DNA of 64,000 nucleotides, taken from positions 62,001 to 126,000 of the forward strand of contig NZ_JADKYX010000020.1 of the NCBI RefSeq assembly GCF_016093545.1, read 5' to 3'. The stretch comes from Massilia rhizosphaerae (lineage in GTDB: Bacteria; Pseudomonadota; Gammaproteobacteria; Burkholderiales; Burkholderiaceae_D). This document shows, piece by piece, positions 7,207 through 16,510 of this stretch; positions within the stretch are counted from its first letter, which is position 1, and each line of letters opens with the position of its first letter. Made by a program: the position numbers and the translations under genes. Below the pieces are notes generated by a model. That model ran no database searches. It was not told the DNA's origin and saw only the letters and a program-made list of their open reading frames with translations.

Positions 7207-9816
7207 TCATTCGTGATCGCGGTCGGCGCGCTGCTTGGCGACCGCGTCCGCCAGCCGCAGCGCCGCCTGCACCTTCGACGGCTGCTGCGAGAAGCGGCCC
7301 AGCACCTCGCGCGCGAGGTCTTCCGATTCGGCGCGCTGTTTCGCTTCGGCCTGGCGCACCTCGATCTGTTCGCGCAGCGCGGCCAGTTCCGCCACCTGCT
7401 CTTCCTGGCGCGCGGATTCCAGTTCCACGAGGCGCTTCTTCGCCTCCATCATTTCCTGCGTGGCGAGCGCCGTCTTGCGCTGCATCTCGGCGGCCAGCTG
7501 GGCATTGGCCAGCAGCGCGCGCTGGGCGTCGCGCTTGTCGACCGCGGCCTGCGTGGCCGCCTGCTCCGCCGCCTCGCGCATCTTCGCCAGTTGCGCGCGC
7601 TCCGCCTCGGCCGCGGCGCGGGCCTCGGCCGCCGTCACGGCCGCGCGCTCGGACGCCATGCGTGCCGCCGCCGCTTCGTTGGCGCGCACGTCTGCGGCCG
7701 TCTGCTGCTGTTGCGACGACAGCTTTTGTTCCAGCAGCAGCAAGGCGTCGTGGGCGGCGTCGGCGGCGGCGCGTTCGGCCGCCAGCAATTCTTCCGTCAA
7801 CGCCTGCTGGCGGCGTTCGTGCGCGGCGCGGTCGGCCTGCGCCTGCGCCAGTTCCGCGGCGCGGGCCGCCTGGGCGCGCTGGGCGTCGGCGATCGCCTGT
7901 TCCTCGTCGGCCTGGCGCGCCGCCTGTTCCGTGACGGCCCGCTGGGCGTCGACGGCGGCCTGGCGCTCGGCGACCGCGCGCTGTTCCTGCTCGGCCTGCG
8001 CGGCCAGCAGGGCCGCATATTCCTGCTCCAGTGCGGCGCGGCGGGCGTCGAACTCGGCCTGCTGGCGCGCGAGCGCATCCTGGTGGGCCTGCAGCTGCGC
8101 CGCATGCTCCTGCTCGAACGCGGCGCGGCGCGCGGCGATGTCGGCCTGCTGGTCCGCGAGCGCGCCGCGCTGCGCCTGCAGGCGCGCCGCATGCTCCTGT
8201 TCCGCGGCGGCGAGGCGCGCCGCCGTTTCCGCCTGCAGCGCGGCGACTTCGCGCCGCAAGGCCTCGGTCTTCTCGGCCAGTTGCGCGGCCTGCTCTCCTT
8301 CCGCGGCGGCGCGGGCTTCGGCGGCGGCGGCCAGCGCGCGTTCCGCTTCGATGCGGGCCCGCTCGCGCGCCAGCGCGTCCTGCTCGGCCTGCACGCGGGC
8401 CTGTTCGGCCTGCGCCAGTTCGCGCGCCTGTCCGGCGCGCTGCCCGGCCAGGCGCGCGGCCTCGCGTTCGTGTTCGGTCCGTTCGGCCTGCGCGGCCAGT
8501 TCCGCTTCCTGGGCGGCATTCTGCGCGGCGCGGGCGGCGGCCGCGGCGTCCGCCAGCGCGGCCCGTTCCTCGGCCAGCCGGCGCTCGCGCTGCTGCGCCT
8601 CGGCGTCGCGCTGCGCCGCTTCCTGGGCCACCCGGTCGGCTTCCGCCCGCAGGTGCGCCTGCTCGGCGGCTTCGCGCTCGGCGTCGAGGCGGGCCTGGCT
8701 CTGCTGCGATTCTTCCTCTTCCGCCGCGGCGCGGGACATGGCCACGTCGCGCAGCTTGCGGTCGGCCTCGATGCGGGCTTCCGTCGCGGCCAGGATGCGG
8801 GCTTCCGCCTCGCGCCGCGCGGCGGCCGCATCGGCCGCCATCCGTTCCAGGCGTTCGCGGTGGATGGCCGCGTCGCGCAATTCCTTTTCCGTCTGCAGGC
8901 GCATGCGCAGCGATTGCGCGGCCGTCCGCTCCGATTCCGCCTGGGCCTGGGCGATGGCTTCGCGTTCCTGCTCGATGTGCGCGAGGGCGCGGGCCTCCTC
9001 GAGCGCGCGCGCTTCCGCGGCCGCGCGCGCGAACGCGGACGCCAGCGCCACCTGGTCCGCCCGTTCGCGCCGCTGCGCGAGGTCCACCGCTTCGGCTTCC
9101 GCCTCCGCCAGCTTCTCCGCCGTCTGGCGTGCGGCCCGCTCGGCCCGTTCGCGTTCGCGCGCGAGGATGGCCACGCGGGCGTCGGCGCTGGCGCTGTGAT
9201 GCACTTCTTCGCGCGCCGCGTGCACGGCCGCCACGCGCTCGGCCGCCTGCAGGCGGGCCTGCTCGGCGTGCTGCGCCAGTTCGTCGGCGTCGCGCTGGGC
9301 GCGCTCGGCGATCTCGGTGTCGATGCGCGCCTGTTCCGTCGCGCGTTTGCGGGCGTCTTCCTCGGCGCGGGCGCGAGCCTCGGACGCCAGACGGATCTGC
9401 GTGTCGGATGCGACGCGGGCGCGCAGCTCCGCCGTCTCCTGGCGGATCGCTTCCAGGCGCTCGGCGGCGGCCTTGGCGGCGGCGCGCAGGGTTTCGATGC
9501 GGTCGCGGTTGGCCTCGATCGCTTCTTCCGACGCCTGCGCGTTCGCCAGCGCGGCGGCGGCCGCCTCGGCGTCGATGGCGGCCCGTTCCTCGGCCAAGGT
9601 GCGCGCCCGGGCCTCGGCGTGGGCGCGGTTCTCGGCCGCCACCGCCGCCTTCGCCTCCGCTTCCACGCGCGCGATGCCTTCCTTGATCGCGCGCTGTTCC
9701 AGATGCTCGCGCTGCGGCTCGACCTGCGGCGCCGCGTGCTCCTGGGCGGCAGGCATCAGGTCGATCGTGAAATCGGCGTCGTCGTGCTTGGCGGAAGGTG
9801 AAGTAGAGTCGGACAT
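7207..9816 (-). CDS. Large Ala/Glu/Arg-rich coiled-coil protein
   Basis: 869 residues, almost entirely long charged helix: runs of Ala, Glu, Arg and Gln with heptad-like spacing from about residue 35 to the end. No signal peptide, membrane segment or known catalytic motif is visible, so it is probably cytoplasmic. Around residues 535-600 there are near-identical 29-residue tandem repeats beginning EQEHAA and ending ARRAA. The N-terminal 30 residues (MSDSTSPSAKHDDADFTIDL) are not helical in character. Such proteins can act as scaffolds, cytoskeletal filaments or tethers; none can be preferred here. The same composition opens long frames on the opposite strand, but the minus frame is chosen for its clean start at 9816 and conventional codon use. 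Confidence 0.72.
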   Translation of the reverse strand: MSDSTSPSAKHDDADFTIDLMPAAQEHAAPQVEPQREHLEQRAIKEGIARVEAEAKAAVAAENRAHAEARARTLAEERAAIDAEAAAAALANAQASEEAIEANRDRIETLRAAAKAAAERLEAIRQETAELRARVASDTQIRLASEARARAEEDARKRATEQARIDTEIAERAQRDADELAQHAEQARLQAAERVAAVHAAREEVHHSASADARVAILARERERAERAARQTAEKLAEAEAEAVDLAQRRERADQVALASAFARAAAEARALEEARALAHIEQEREAIAQAQAESERTAAQSLRMRLQTEKELRDAAIHRERLERMAADAAAARREAEARILAATEARIEADRKLRDVAMSRAAAEEEESQQSQARLDAEREAAEQAHLRAEADRVAQEAAQRDAEAQQRERRLAEERAALADAAAAARAAQNAAQEAELAAQAERTEHEREAARLAGQRAGQARELAQAEQARVQAEQDALARERARIEAERALAAAAEARAAAEGEQAAQLAEKTEALRREVAALQAETAARLAAAEQEHAARLQAQRGALADQQADIAARRAAFEQEHAAQLQAHQDALARQQAEFDARRAALEQEYAALLAAQAEQEQRAVAERQAAVDAQRAVTEQAARQADEEQAIADAQRAQAARAAELAQAQADRAAHERRQQALTEELLAAERAAADAAHDALLLLEQKLSSQQQQTAADVRANEAAAARMASERAAVTAAEARAAAEAERAQLAKMREAAEQAATQAAVDKRDAQRALLANAQLAAEMQRKTALATQEMMEAKKRLVELESARQEEQVAELAALREQIEVRQAEAKQRAESEDLAREVLGRFSQQPSKVQAALRLADAVAKQRADRDHE

Positions 9817-9927
9817 GGAACGCTCGCTGGGTCATGCGGACCCGGACGAGCCCGCGCTTCGATTATGCGGCATGGCTCCGTGTCGTGTCACGCCGAGCTG
9901 AATCGTGAAACAGCGTCAATTCCCGCT

Positions 9928-10926
9928 TTAGACGGGCCAGAGCGGCGGCTCGTCCATCAGCGCCACCTGCTCGCGCAGCTCGAGGATGCGGTCTTGCCAG
10001 TAACGCTGGGTATTAAACCAGGGAAAGGCCGCGGGGAATGCGGGATCGTCCCAGCGCATGGCCAGCCACGCCGAGTAATGGATCAGCCGCAAGGTGCGCA
10101 GCGCCTCGACGAGGTAGAGCTGGCGCGGATCGAATTCGCAGAAGTCCTCGTAGCCGGCCAGCACGTCGGACAGCTGGCGCACCATCTCGTGGCGCTCGCC
10201 CGACAGCAGCATCCACAAGTCCTGCACGGCCGGGCCCATGCGGCTGTCGTCGAAGTCGACGAAGTGCGGGCCGTCGTCCGTCCACAGCACATTGCCCGCG
10301 TGACAGTCGCCGTGCAGGCGCAGCAGCGGCAGCGCGCCGGCCCGGTCGTAGCAGCGGGCGACGCCGTCCAGCGCCTGGTCGAGCACGCTCGTGTACGCCG
10401 TCAGCAGTTCGGGGGGAATGAAGCCGTGCTTGACCAACCATGCGCGCGGCTCACGGCCGAACGTCTCGAGGTCCAGCCGGGGACGCTCGGCGAACGGTTT
10501 CTGCGCGCCCACCGCGTGGATGCGGCCGATGAAGCGGCCGATCCATTCCAGGGTCGACGGGTCGGACAGTTCGGGCGCGCGCCCGCCGCGGCTCTCGAAC
10601 ACGGCGAAGCGGAAACCGCCGTGCTCGTGCAGGCTGCGGCCGGCGAGGACGCGTGCCGGCACGACCGGCACCTCCTGGTCGGCCAGTTCCTGCACGAAGG
10701 CGTGTTCCTCGAGGATGGCGGCATCGCTCCAGCGCGCGGGCCGGTAGAACTTGACGACGACGGGCGGCCCGTCTTCGCAGCCGACGCGGTACACGCGGTT
10801 CTCGTAACTGTTCAGCGCCAGCAGGCGGCCGTCGCCGCGCAGGCCGACGCTGTCGACGGCGTCGAGGACCGCCAGCGGATCGAGCCGGGAGAAAGGATGA
10901 CTGTCAGAAATTTCGGGATTGTGCAT
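9928..10926 (-). CDS. srkA: Stress response serine/threonine kinase, SrkA/YihE family
   Basis: Cytoplasmic protein kinase of the aminoglycoside-phosphotransferase fold, 332 residues, close to the 328 of Escherichia coli SrkA (YihE/RdoA). Lys59 in VVVKFYRP is the likely ATP-binding lysine. The catalytic loop reads LHGDCHAGN (Asp207, Asn212) and the metal site is FVDFDDSRMGP (Asp224-Asp227). SrkA is known to dampen stress-induced cell death and Cpx-type envelope stress. It is followed on the same strand, after 111 bp, by the coiled-coil gene; whether they share a transcript is unclear. The family call is firm. Confidence 0.9.
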   Translation of the reverse strand: MHNPEISDSHPFSRLDPLAVLDAVDSVGLRGDGRLLALNSYENRVYRVGCEDGPPVVVKFYRPARWSDAAILEEHAFVQELADQEVPVVPARVLAGRSLHEHGGFRFAVFESRGGRAPELSDPSTLEWIGRFIGRIHAVGAQKPFAERPRLDLETFGREPRAWLVKHGFIPPELLTAYTSVLDQALDGVARCYDRAGALPLLRLHGDCHAGNVLWTDDGPHFVDFDDSRMGPAVQDLWMLLSGERHEMVRQLSDVLAGYEDFCEFDPRQLYLVEALRTLRLIHYSAWLAMRWDDPAFPAAFPWFNTQRYWQDRILELREQVALMDEPPLWPV

Positions 10927-11024
10927 CCCGCCATTGTAAGACGGGCGGCCGGCCGGCGCTTTTTTTCGCCGGCCGCGAGGCGGGAGGCGTTACACTGGCA
11001 CCTTCAACGCAAGGAAACAGAAAC

Positions 11025-11712
<688 letters not shown>

Positions 11713-11715
<3 letters not shown>

Positions 11716-11982
11716 AATTCGGGGTCAGAGCACATTTCGCGCAAAATTCGGGGTCAGAGCAAATGTTCGGACAATGGCTCGACGGCTAGCCGATACGCGT
11801 ACAGCCCCGCTTCGCTGCGCCACGGACCGTGGCGTCCACCGGATGGCCGCTTGCGGGGCCTTGGAGGCAGCGGGGCAGTGTCGGCAACAGCGTGCCGCGA
11901 GGCTATTGCGCAAAAAAGGGCTCTGACCCCGAATTGCGCGAAAAAAGTGCTCTGACCCCGAATTTCATGACCCCGAATTTCA
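11713..11982. repeat. Inverted-repeat cassette of the GGGGTCAGAGC family between convergent genes
   Basis: Two direct copies of the AAATTCGGGGTCAGAGC unit lie at the left (11713-11731, 11744-11760). Inverted copies lie at the right: two full (11920-11935, 11947-11967) and one truncated (11968-11982). About 160 bp of non-coding DNA lies between. Both flanking stop codons are the TGA of TGAAATTCGGGGTCA, so the element ends exactly at the stop codon of each convergent gene. No transposase is inside. It resembles a REP/BIME- or MITE-like non-autonomous element; the same core recurs at 19665-19810. Confidence 0.75.
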
Positions 11983-13170
11983 GGCGGCTTCGGCCAGGCG
12001 GCTTTCGAACAGGGCCGCCAGCAGGTCGGATTGGCTGACGACGCCCAGGAACACGAGGCGCTCGTCCACCACGGGAATGTGGTGCAGCCCGACGTTGCTC
12101 ATCAGGGGTACGAGCGTGGCGATCGGTTCGTCCGCCGCGACGACGGCCACCTTCGTCGACATCAATTCGCCCACCGTCGCCGCGCGCTCGGGCCGCACGC
12201 CCAGCACGTGGGCGAACAGGCTGCGCAGGCGTTCGCCCACGGTCTGGTAATCGTCCAGGCCGGCATGGTGCAGGAAGTCGCTCTGGCCGATGATGCCGGC
12301 CACGCGGTGCGACGCGTCCAGCACCGGCAACGCGTGCAGGTTGTGGTGGCGCAGCAGGCGCCAGGCGTCGGCGAGGGACATGTCGGGCGTGGCCGTCACG
12401 ACGTCCTTCGACATGATCGCGCGGCAAGTCACGGTGCCGAAGCGGCGCGCGTAGGCCCGTTGCTCCGTCTGCAGCAGGATGTCTTCCAGGTCGTCGCGGC
12501 TCACGTCCAGCACCTGGCCGTAGCGGGCCAGCACGGCGTCCAGGTCCTCGGCCGTGAAGCCCAGGCGCGCCATCGGCGCCGGATCGCGCGTCGCATGCGC
12601 CGCCTGCTGCGCCGTGCGCAGCATGGATTTCTGGTTGTGCGGATAGCGCCGGCCCGTCAGGTTGTTGAAGACGAGCGCCGCGAGCACGATCAGGGTCGAG
12701 TTCAGGCACACCGGCAGGAAGGCGAACTCGAAGCCCGCCGCGTGGATGGCCGGCCCCCCGAGAACGACCGTCAGCGCCACCGCGCCGCTGGGCGGGTGCA
12801 GGCAACGCAGCACGAACATCACGAAGATGGCACAGGCGCCCGCCAGCGGCGCCGCCAGCGCCGGGTTGTGCACGGCCTTGGCACAGATGATGCCGACCAG
12901 CGCGGAAATCGTGTTCCCGCCGATGACGGACCACGGCTGGGCCAGCGGGCTGGCCGGTACGCAGAACAGCAGCACGGCCGACGCGCCCATCGGTGCGACC
13001 AGGGCCAGCGGGACGATGCCGGAACCCGCGGTCAACATGTCGCTCAGGATCGCCGTCACGAACAGCCCCACGAGGGCGCCTGCCACCGCGCGCATGCGTT
13101 CGCCGCGCGGCACCGTATTGGGCTGCGGCACGAACGACCGCATCCATTCCATACTCTTTTCCAGCATCAT
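11980..13170 (-). CDS. HPP family membrane protein with C-terminal CBS pair
   Basis: About 396 residues. The N-terminal half is an HPP domain of four to six membrane helices bearing the defining motif CLHPPSGAVALTVVLGG. The C-terminal half holds two CBS domains (from about residue 225), which generally bind adenine nucleotides and control attached proteins. Some HPP proteins have been described as nitrite or anion carriers, so an anion-transport role is possible but unproved. ATGs at 13170, 13167 and 13152 are all possible starts; the frame continues to a GTG at 13236 inside a palindrome, which is unlikely. It is divergent from marR and a ClC channel that also has CBS domains. Confidence 0.86.
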   Translation of the reverse strand: MMLEKSMEWMRSFVPQPNTVPRGERMRAVAGALVGLFVTAILSDMLTAGSGIVPLALVAPMGASAVLLFCVPASPLAQPWSVIGGNTISALVGIICAKAVHNPALAAPLAGACAIFVMFVLRCLHPPSGAVALTVVLGGPAIHAAGFEFAFLPVCLNSTLIVLAALVFNNLTGRRYPHNQKSMLRTAQQAAHATRDPAPMARLGFTAEDLDAVLARYGQVLDVSRDDLEDILLQTEQRAYARRFGTVTCRAIMSKDVVTATPDMSLADAWRLLRHHNLHALPVLDASHRVAGIIGQSDFLHHAGLDDYQTVGERLRSLFAHVLGVRPERAATVGELMSTKVAVVAADEPIATLVPLMSNVGLHHIPVVDERLVFLGVVSQSDLLAALFESRLAEAA

Positions 13171-13229
13171 TCCAATCGATTGTAAAAGAACGGCAACGCT
13201 TGACGCTGCGCGAATTAGGCTACGAAAAC

Positions 13230-13246
13230 ATATCACGTTATGATAT
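13230..13246. promoter_or_regulatory. Candidate MarR operator between HPP-CBS and marR
   Basis: A perfect inverted repeat ATATCA-N5-TGATAT in an AT-rich island, 60 bp upstream of the HPP-CBS start and 44 bp upstream of the marR start. MarR-family dimers bind palindromes of this size and usually repress their own and a divergent promoter. Placement and symmetry are seen; binding is inference. Confidence 0.5.
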
Positions 13247-13289
13247 ATTATTTGGTTCCCAAAGCCAATATCCCAATGACATACGCCCT

Positions 13290-13700
13290 GTGAAAGACGA
13301 CACCCCTCCGCTGTCCAAGACGGATTTCGCCGCTTTGTCGGAATTCCGCTACCAGATGCGGCGCTTCGAGCGCTTCTCCGAAAACGCGGTGCAAGCCGAA
13401 GGCATCACGCCGCTGCAATACCTGCTCCTCCTGCACATCAAGGGGATTTCCGGACGCGAATGGGCCACCGTGGGCGAATTGGCCGAACGCCTGCAAGCCA
13501 AGCAGCACGGCGTCGTCGCGCTCGTCACGCGCTGCGAAGCCGTCCAGCTCGTCGTGCGCCGCACGAACGCCGAGGACCGGCGCCGCGTCGAAGTGCACCT
13601 GTTGCCGAAAGGCGAGGCGCTACTGACCCGGCTCGCCGCCATCCACCGCGCCGAATTGCGCGCCTTGCAAGGCGTGTTTACCGTTCCCAACCTTGTATAA
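13290..13700 (+). CDS. MarR family transcriptional regulator
   Basis: Winged-helix DNA-binding regulator of 136 residues from a GTG start at 13290 (VKDDTPPLSKTDF); no in-frame ATG lies close by. The MarR architecture is clear: an N-terminal dimerisation helix (FRYQMRRFERFSENA), the helix-turn-helix region TVGELAERLQAKQHGVVALVTRC, and the wing RRTNAEDRRRVEVHLLPKGEALL. MarR proteins respond to small ligands or oxidation and repress adjacent genes. It ends 4 bp before the ClC gene, implying co-transcription, and is divergent from HPP-CBS with a palindrome in the shared gap. The ligand is unknown. Confidence 0.88.
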   Translation: MKDDTPPLSKTDFAALSEFRYQMRRFERFSENAVQAEGITPLQYLLLLHIKGISGREWATVGELAERLQAKQHGVVALVTRCEAVQLVVRRTNAEDRRRVEVHLLPKGEALLTRLAAIHRAELRALQGVFTVPNLV

Positions 13701-13704
13701 AAAA

Positions 13705-15465
13705 ATGAACTCTTCCACGCTTCACTCCGCGCCCCGGCGCGATTTTTCGGGCGGCACCGGCCTGCTGCGCATCACCGCCCTCGCCGCCCTCATCGGCGCG
13801 CTCAGCACGCTCGCCGCGCACGTCCTGCTGACCATGATCCGCTTCTTCACGGACCTGTTCTTCTACGGCAAATTCTCGATCGCCGACCTGTCGCCGGCCA
13901 ACAACACGCTGGGCGCCTGGGTGATCGCCATCCCCGTGCTGGGCGGCGTCATCATCGGCCTGATCGCCCGCTACGGCACCGAGGCGATCCGCGGCCACGG
14001 CATTCCCGAAGCGATCGAAGCGATCCTGTTCAAGCGCAGCGCCATGTCGCCCAAGGTGGCGGTGCTGAAACCGTTGGCGTCCGGCATCGCGATCGGCAGC
14101 GGCGGTCCATTCGGCGCCGAGGGCCCGATCATCATGACGGGCGGCGCGATCGGCTCGCTGATCGCCCAGTACTTCCACCTGACGAGCGGCGAACGCAAGA
14201 CGCTGCTCGTGGGCGGCGCCGTGGCCGGCATGACGGCCGTGTTCGGCACGCCGGTGGCGGCCGTGCTGATGGCCGTCGAACTGCTGCTGTTCGAACTGCG
14301 TCCGCGCAGCCTGCTGCCGGTGGCGACGGCCTGCGCCGTGGCCGGCTTCCTGCGTCCCCTCGTGATCGGCGCCGGCGCGCTGTTCCCGCTGCAGACGGCC
14401 CCCGTGACGCCGCTCGCCCTCGGCTCCTGCGTCCTGGCCGGCATCGCGTGCGGCGCGCTGGCCTGGCTGATGTCGACGGCGCTGTACCGCGTCGAAGACG
14501 CCTTCCACCGCCTGCCCATCCATTGGATGTGGTGGCCGGCGCTGGGCGGCCTCGCGGTCGGCATCGGCGGTTATTTCCAGCCGCGCGCGCTGGGCGTCGG
14601 CTATGACGTCATCGGCGACCTGCTGCACAACCACATGGTCGCGGGCGCCATCGTCGGCCTGCTGGCCGTGAAGCTCGTGATATGGCTGATCGCGCTCGGC
14701 TCCGGCACGTCCGGCGGCGTGCTGGCGCCGTTGCTGATGCTCGGCGCCGGCCTCGGCGCCGTCCTCGGACCGTATCTGCCGGGCGCCGATCCGGCGCTGT
14801 GGCCGCTCGTGTTCATGGCCGCGACGCTCGGCGGCATGATGCGCGCGCCCGTGATGGCCGTCGTGTTCGCGTTCGAACTCACGCACGACGCCAACTCCCT
14901 GCTGCCGCTGCTGATGGCGTCCGCCGGCGCCTACGGCTTCACGGTGCTGACGATGGGCCGTTCGATCCTGACGGAAAAGATCGCCCGCCGCGGCCACCAC
15001 ATCTACCGCGAATACGGCATCGACCCGCTCGAACGCCACAGCGTGGCCGAGGTGATGAGCACGGACGTCCTCCACGTCGACGCCGGCGCCACCGTCGGCG
15101 ACGTGCTGGCCACCCAGTTCGGTCCGGGCCAGAAGCACCGCGGCTTCCCGGTCACGCGCGGCGGCCTCGTCGTCGGCATGGTCGAGCGCGACACGCTGGA
15201 CGGCCACGCGCCGGAGACCCTCGTCGGCGCCCTGTTCGGCGCCAATCCGCCGCTCGTCGCGCTGCCCGGCGAGACGTGCCGCGCCGTCGCCACGCGCCTC
15301 GCCGTGCACGGCATCGAGCGCCTGCCGGTGGTCGCGCAGCCCGATCACACGCAACTCCTGGGCGTCGTCAGCCGCAGCGACCTGATCAAGGCGACGGCCA
15401 CCCTGCACGACGAGGAACACGAGCGGCGCACCATGCGCACGCTCCCCCTTGTGCGGCGTCAGTAA
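13705..15465 (+). CDS. ClC-type chloride channel/antiporter with CBS domains
   Basis: Integral membrane anion transporter of 586 residues. Family motifs are present: GHGIPEAIEA (selectivity-filter region, with His where E. coli ClC has Ser), FGAEGPIIMTGG with the gating glutamate at Glu139, and VELLLFELRPRS, whose glutamate matches the proton-coupling residue of the antiporters. Both glutamates being present favours an anion/proton antiporter over a passive channel. From about residue 440 to the end are two CBS domains (SVAEVMSTDVLHV and LLGVVSRSDLIKA). The frame can be read from a TTG at 13693 overlapping marR, but ATG 13705, 4 bp after the marR stop, is preferred. Confidence 0.92.
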   Translation: MNSSTLHSAPRRDFSGGTGLLRITALAALIGALSTLAAHVLLTMIRFFTDLFFYGKFSIADLSPANNTLGAWVIAIPVLGGVIIGLIARYGTEAIRGHGIPEAIEAILFKRSAMSPKVAVLKPLASGIAIGSGGPFGAEGPIIMTGGAIGSLIAQYFHLTSGERKTLLVGGAVAGMTAVFGTPVAAVLMAVELLLFELRPRSLLPVATACAVAGFLRPLVIGAGALFPLQTAPVTPLALGSCVLAGIACGALAWLMSTALYRVEDAFHRLPIHWMWWPALGGLAVGIGGYFQPRALGVGYDVIGDLLHNHMVAGAIVGLLAVKLVIWLIALGSGTSGGVLAPLLMLGAGLGAVLGPYLPGADPALWPLVFMAATLGGMMRAPVMAVVFAFELTHDANSLLPLLMASAGAYGFTVLTMGRSILTEKIARRGHHIYREYGIDPLERHSVAEVMSTDVLHVDAGATVGDVLATQFGPGQKHRGFPVTRGGLVVGMVERDTLDGHAPETLVGALFGANPPLVALPGETCRAVATRLAVHGIERLPVVAQPDHTQLLGVVSRSDLIKATATLHDEEHERRTMRTLPLVRRQ

Positions 15466-15555
15466 AGACGGCTCGGGGTCGAGCGAGTTGCTGAACATTC
15501 ATGTACGATAAGAAACCCGCGTTCGCGCGTTTCGACATCGATATAGGACGAGAAC

Positions 15556-16506
15556 ATGATCAAACCGCTCAAGCAGACCCTGGTCGCCGCCGCACTCGCC
15601 GCGGCGGCCTTTACCGCCCAGGCCGCCGCACCGATGGTCAAGACCCCGGCGCCCGGCTTCTACCGCGTGATGGTGGGCGACATCGAAGTCACGCCGATCA
15701 GCGACGGCACCTTCGACCTGCCGATGGACCAGTACATGCGCCAGAAGCCGGAGCTGACGCGCACCGCGCTGGCGAAACACTTCCTCAAGCTGCCGGTGGA
15801 AACGTCCGACAACGCCTTCCTGATCAACACCGGCAGCAAGCTGGTGCTGGTCGACACGGGCGCCGGCACGCTGCTCGGCCCCACCGTCGGCAAGTTCGTC
15901 AACAACCTGAAGGCGGCCGGCTACCGGCCCGAGCAGATCGACGAGATCTACATCACCCACATGCACGGCGACCACATCGGCGGCCTCGTAAGCAACGGCC
16001 AGCGCGTGTTCCCGAACGCGGTCGTGCGCGCAGGCAAGGCCGATGCCGACTACTGGCTGAGCCAGGCGAACATGGCCAAGGCCCCGGCCGACAAGAAAGA
16101 CTTCTTCAAGGGCGCGATGGCGTCGATCAACCCGTACGTCCAGGCCGGCAAATTCAAGCCGATCGACGCGGACGGCGAGCTGGTGCCGGGCGTCACCGCC
16201 ATGGCCGCGCACGGCCATACGCCGGGCCACACGGTCTACGCGGTGGAAAGCCATGGCCAGAAGCTCGTGCTGATCGGCGACCTGATCCACCTGGCGGCCG
16301 TCCAGTTCGACAATCCGCAGGTGACGATCGCCTTCGACAGCGACGAGAAGGCGGCCTATGCGGCGCGCAAGCGGGTGTTCGACGAGGCGGCGAAGAACGG
16401 CTGGCTGATCGGCGGCGCGCACCTGCAGTTCCCGGGGCTCGGCCATCTCGCCAACCAGGGCAGGGGGTATCGCTGGGTGCCCGTCAATTACACGCAGATG
16501 CGTTAA
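15556..16506 (+). CDS. Periplasmic MBL-fold metallo-hydrolase
   Basis: 316 residues with a Sec signal peptide (residues 1 to about 23, cleavage after AQA). The metal-binding signature is THMHGDHIGGL (His135, His137, Asp139, His140), followed by a second-shell HGHTPGHT and a late metal Asp in GDLIHL. The arrangement resembles the lactonase/glyoxalase branch of the metallo-beta-lactamase superfamily rather than class B beta-lactamases; an acyl-homoserine-lactone hydrolase-like activity is possible but not shown. A GGACGAGAAC ribosome region precedes ATG 15556. It is convergent with the hybrid kinase, with only 4 bp between stop codons. Confidence 0.88.
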   Translation: MIKPLKQTLVAAALAAAAFTAQAAAPMVKTPAPGFYRVMVGDIEVTPISDGTFDLPMDQYMRQKPELTRTALAKHFLKLPVETSDNAFLINTGSKLVLVDTGAGTLLGPTVGKFVNNLKAAGYRPEQIDEIYITHMHGDHIGGLVSNGQRVFPNAVVRAGKADADYWLSQANMAKAPADKKDFFKGAMASINPYVQAGKFKPIDADGELVPGVTAMAAHGHTPGHTVYAVESHGQKLVLIGDLIHLAAVQFDNPQVTIAFDSDEKAAYAARKRVFDEAAKNGWLIGGAHLQFPGLGHLANQGRGYRWVPVNYTQMR

Positions 16507-16510
16507 TCCC

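Noticed and set aside
7213..9801. Long plus-strand frames (862 and 654 residues) and a shifted minus frame opposite the coiled-coil gene
   Set aside because: They arise from the repetitive GCG/GCC/CGC composition. The translations are Gly/Arg/Leu or Ala/Ser/Arg runs without domain features or proper starts.
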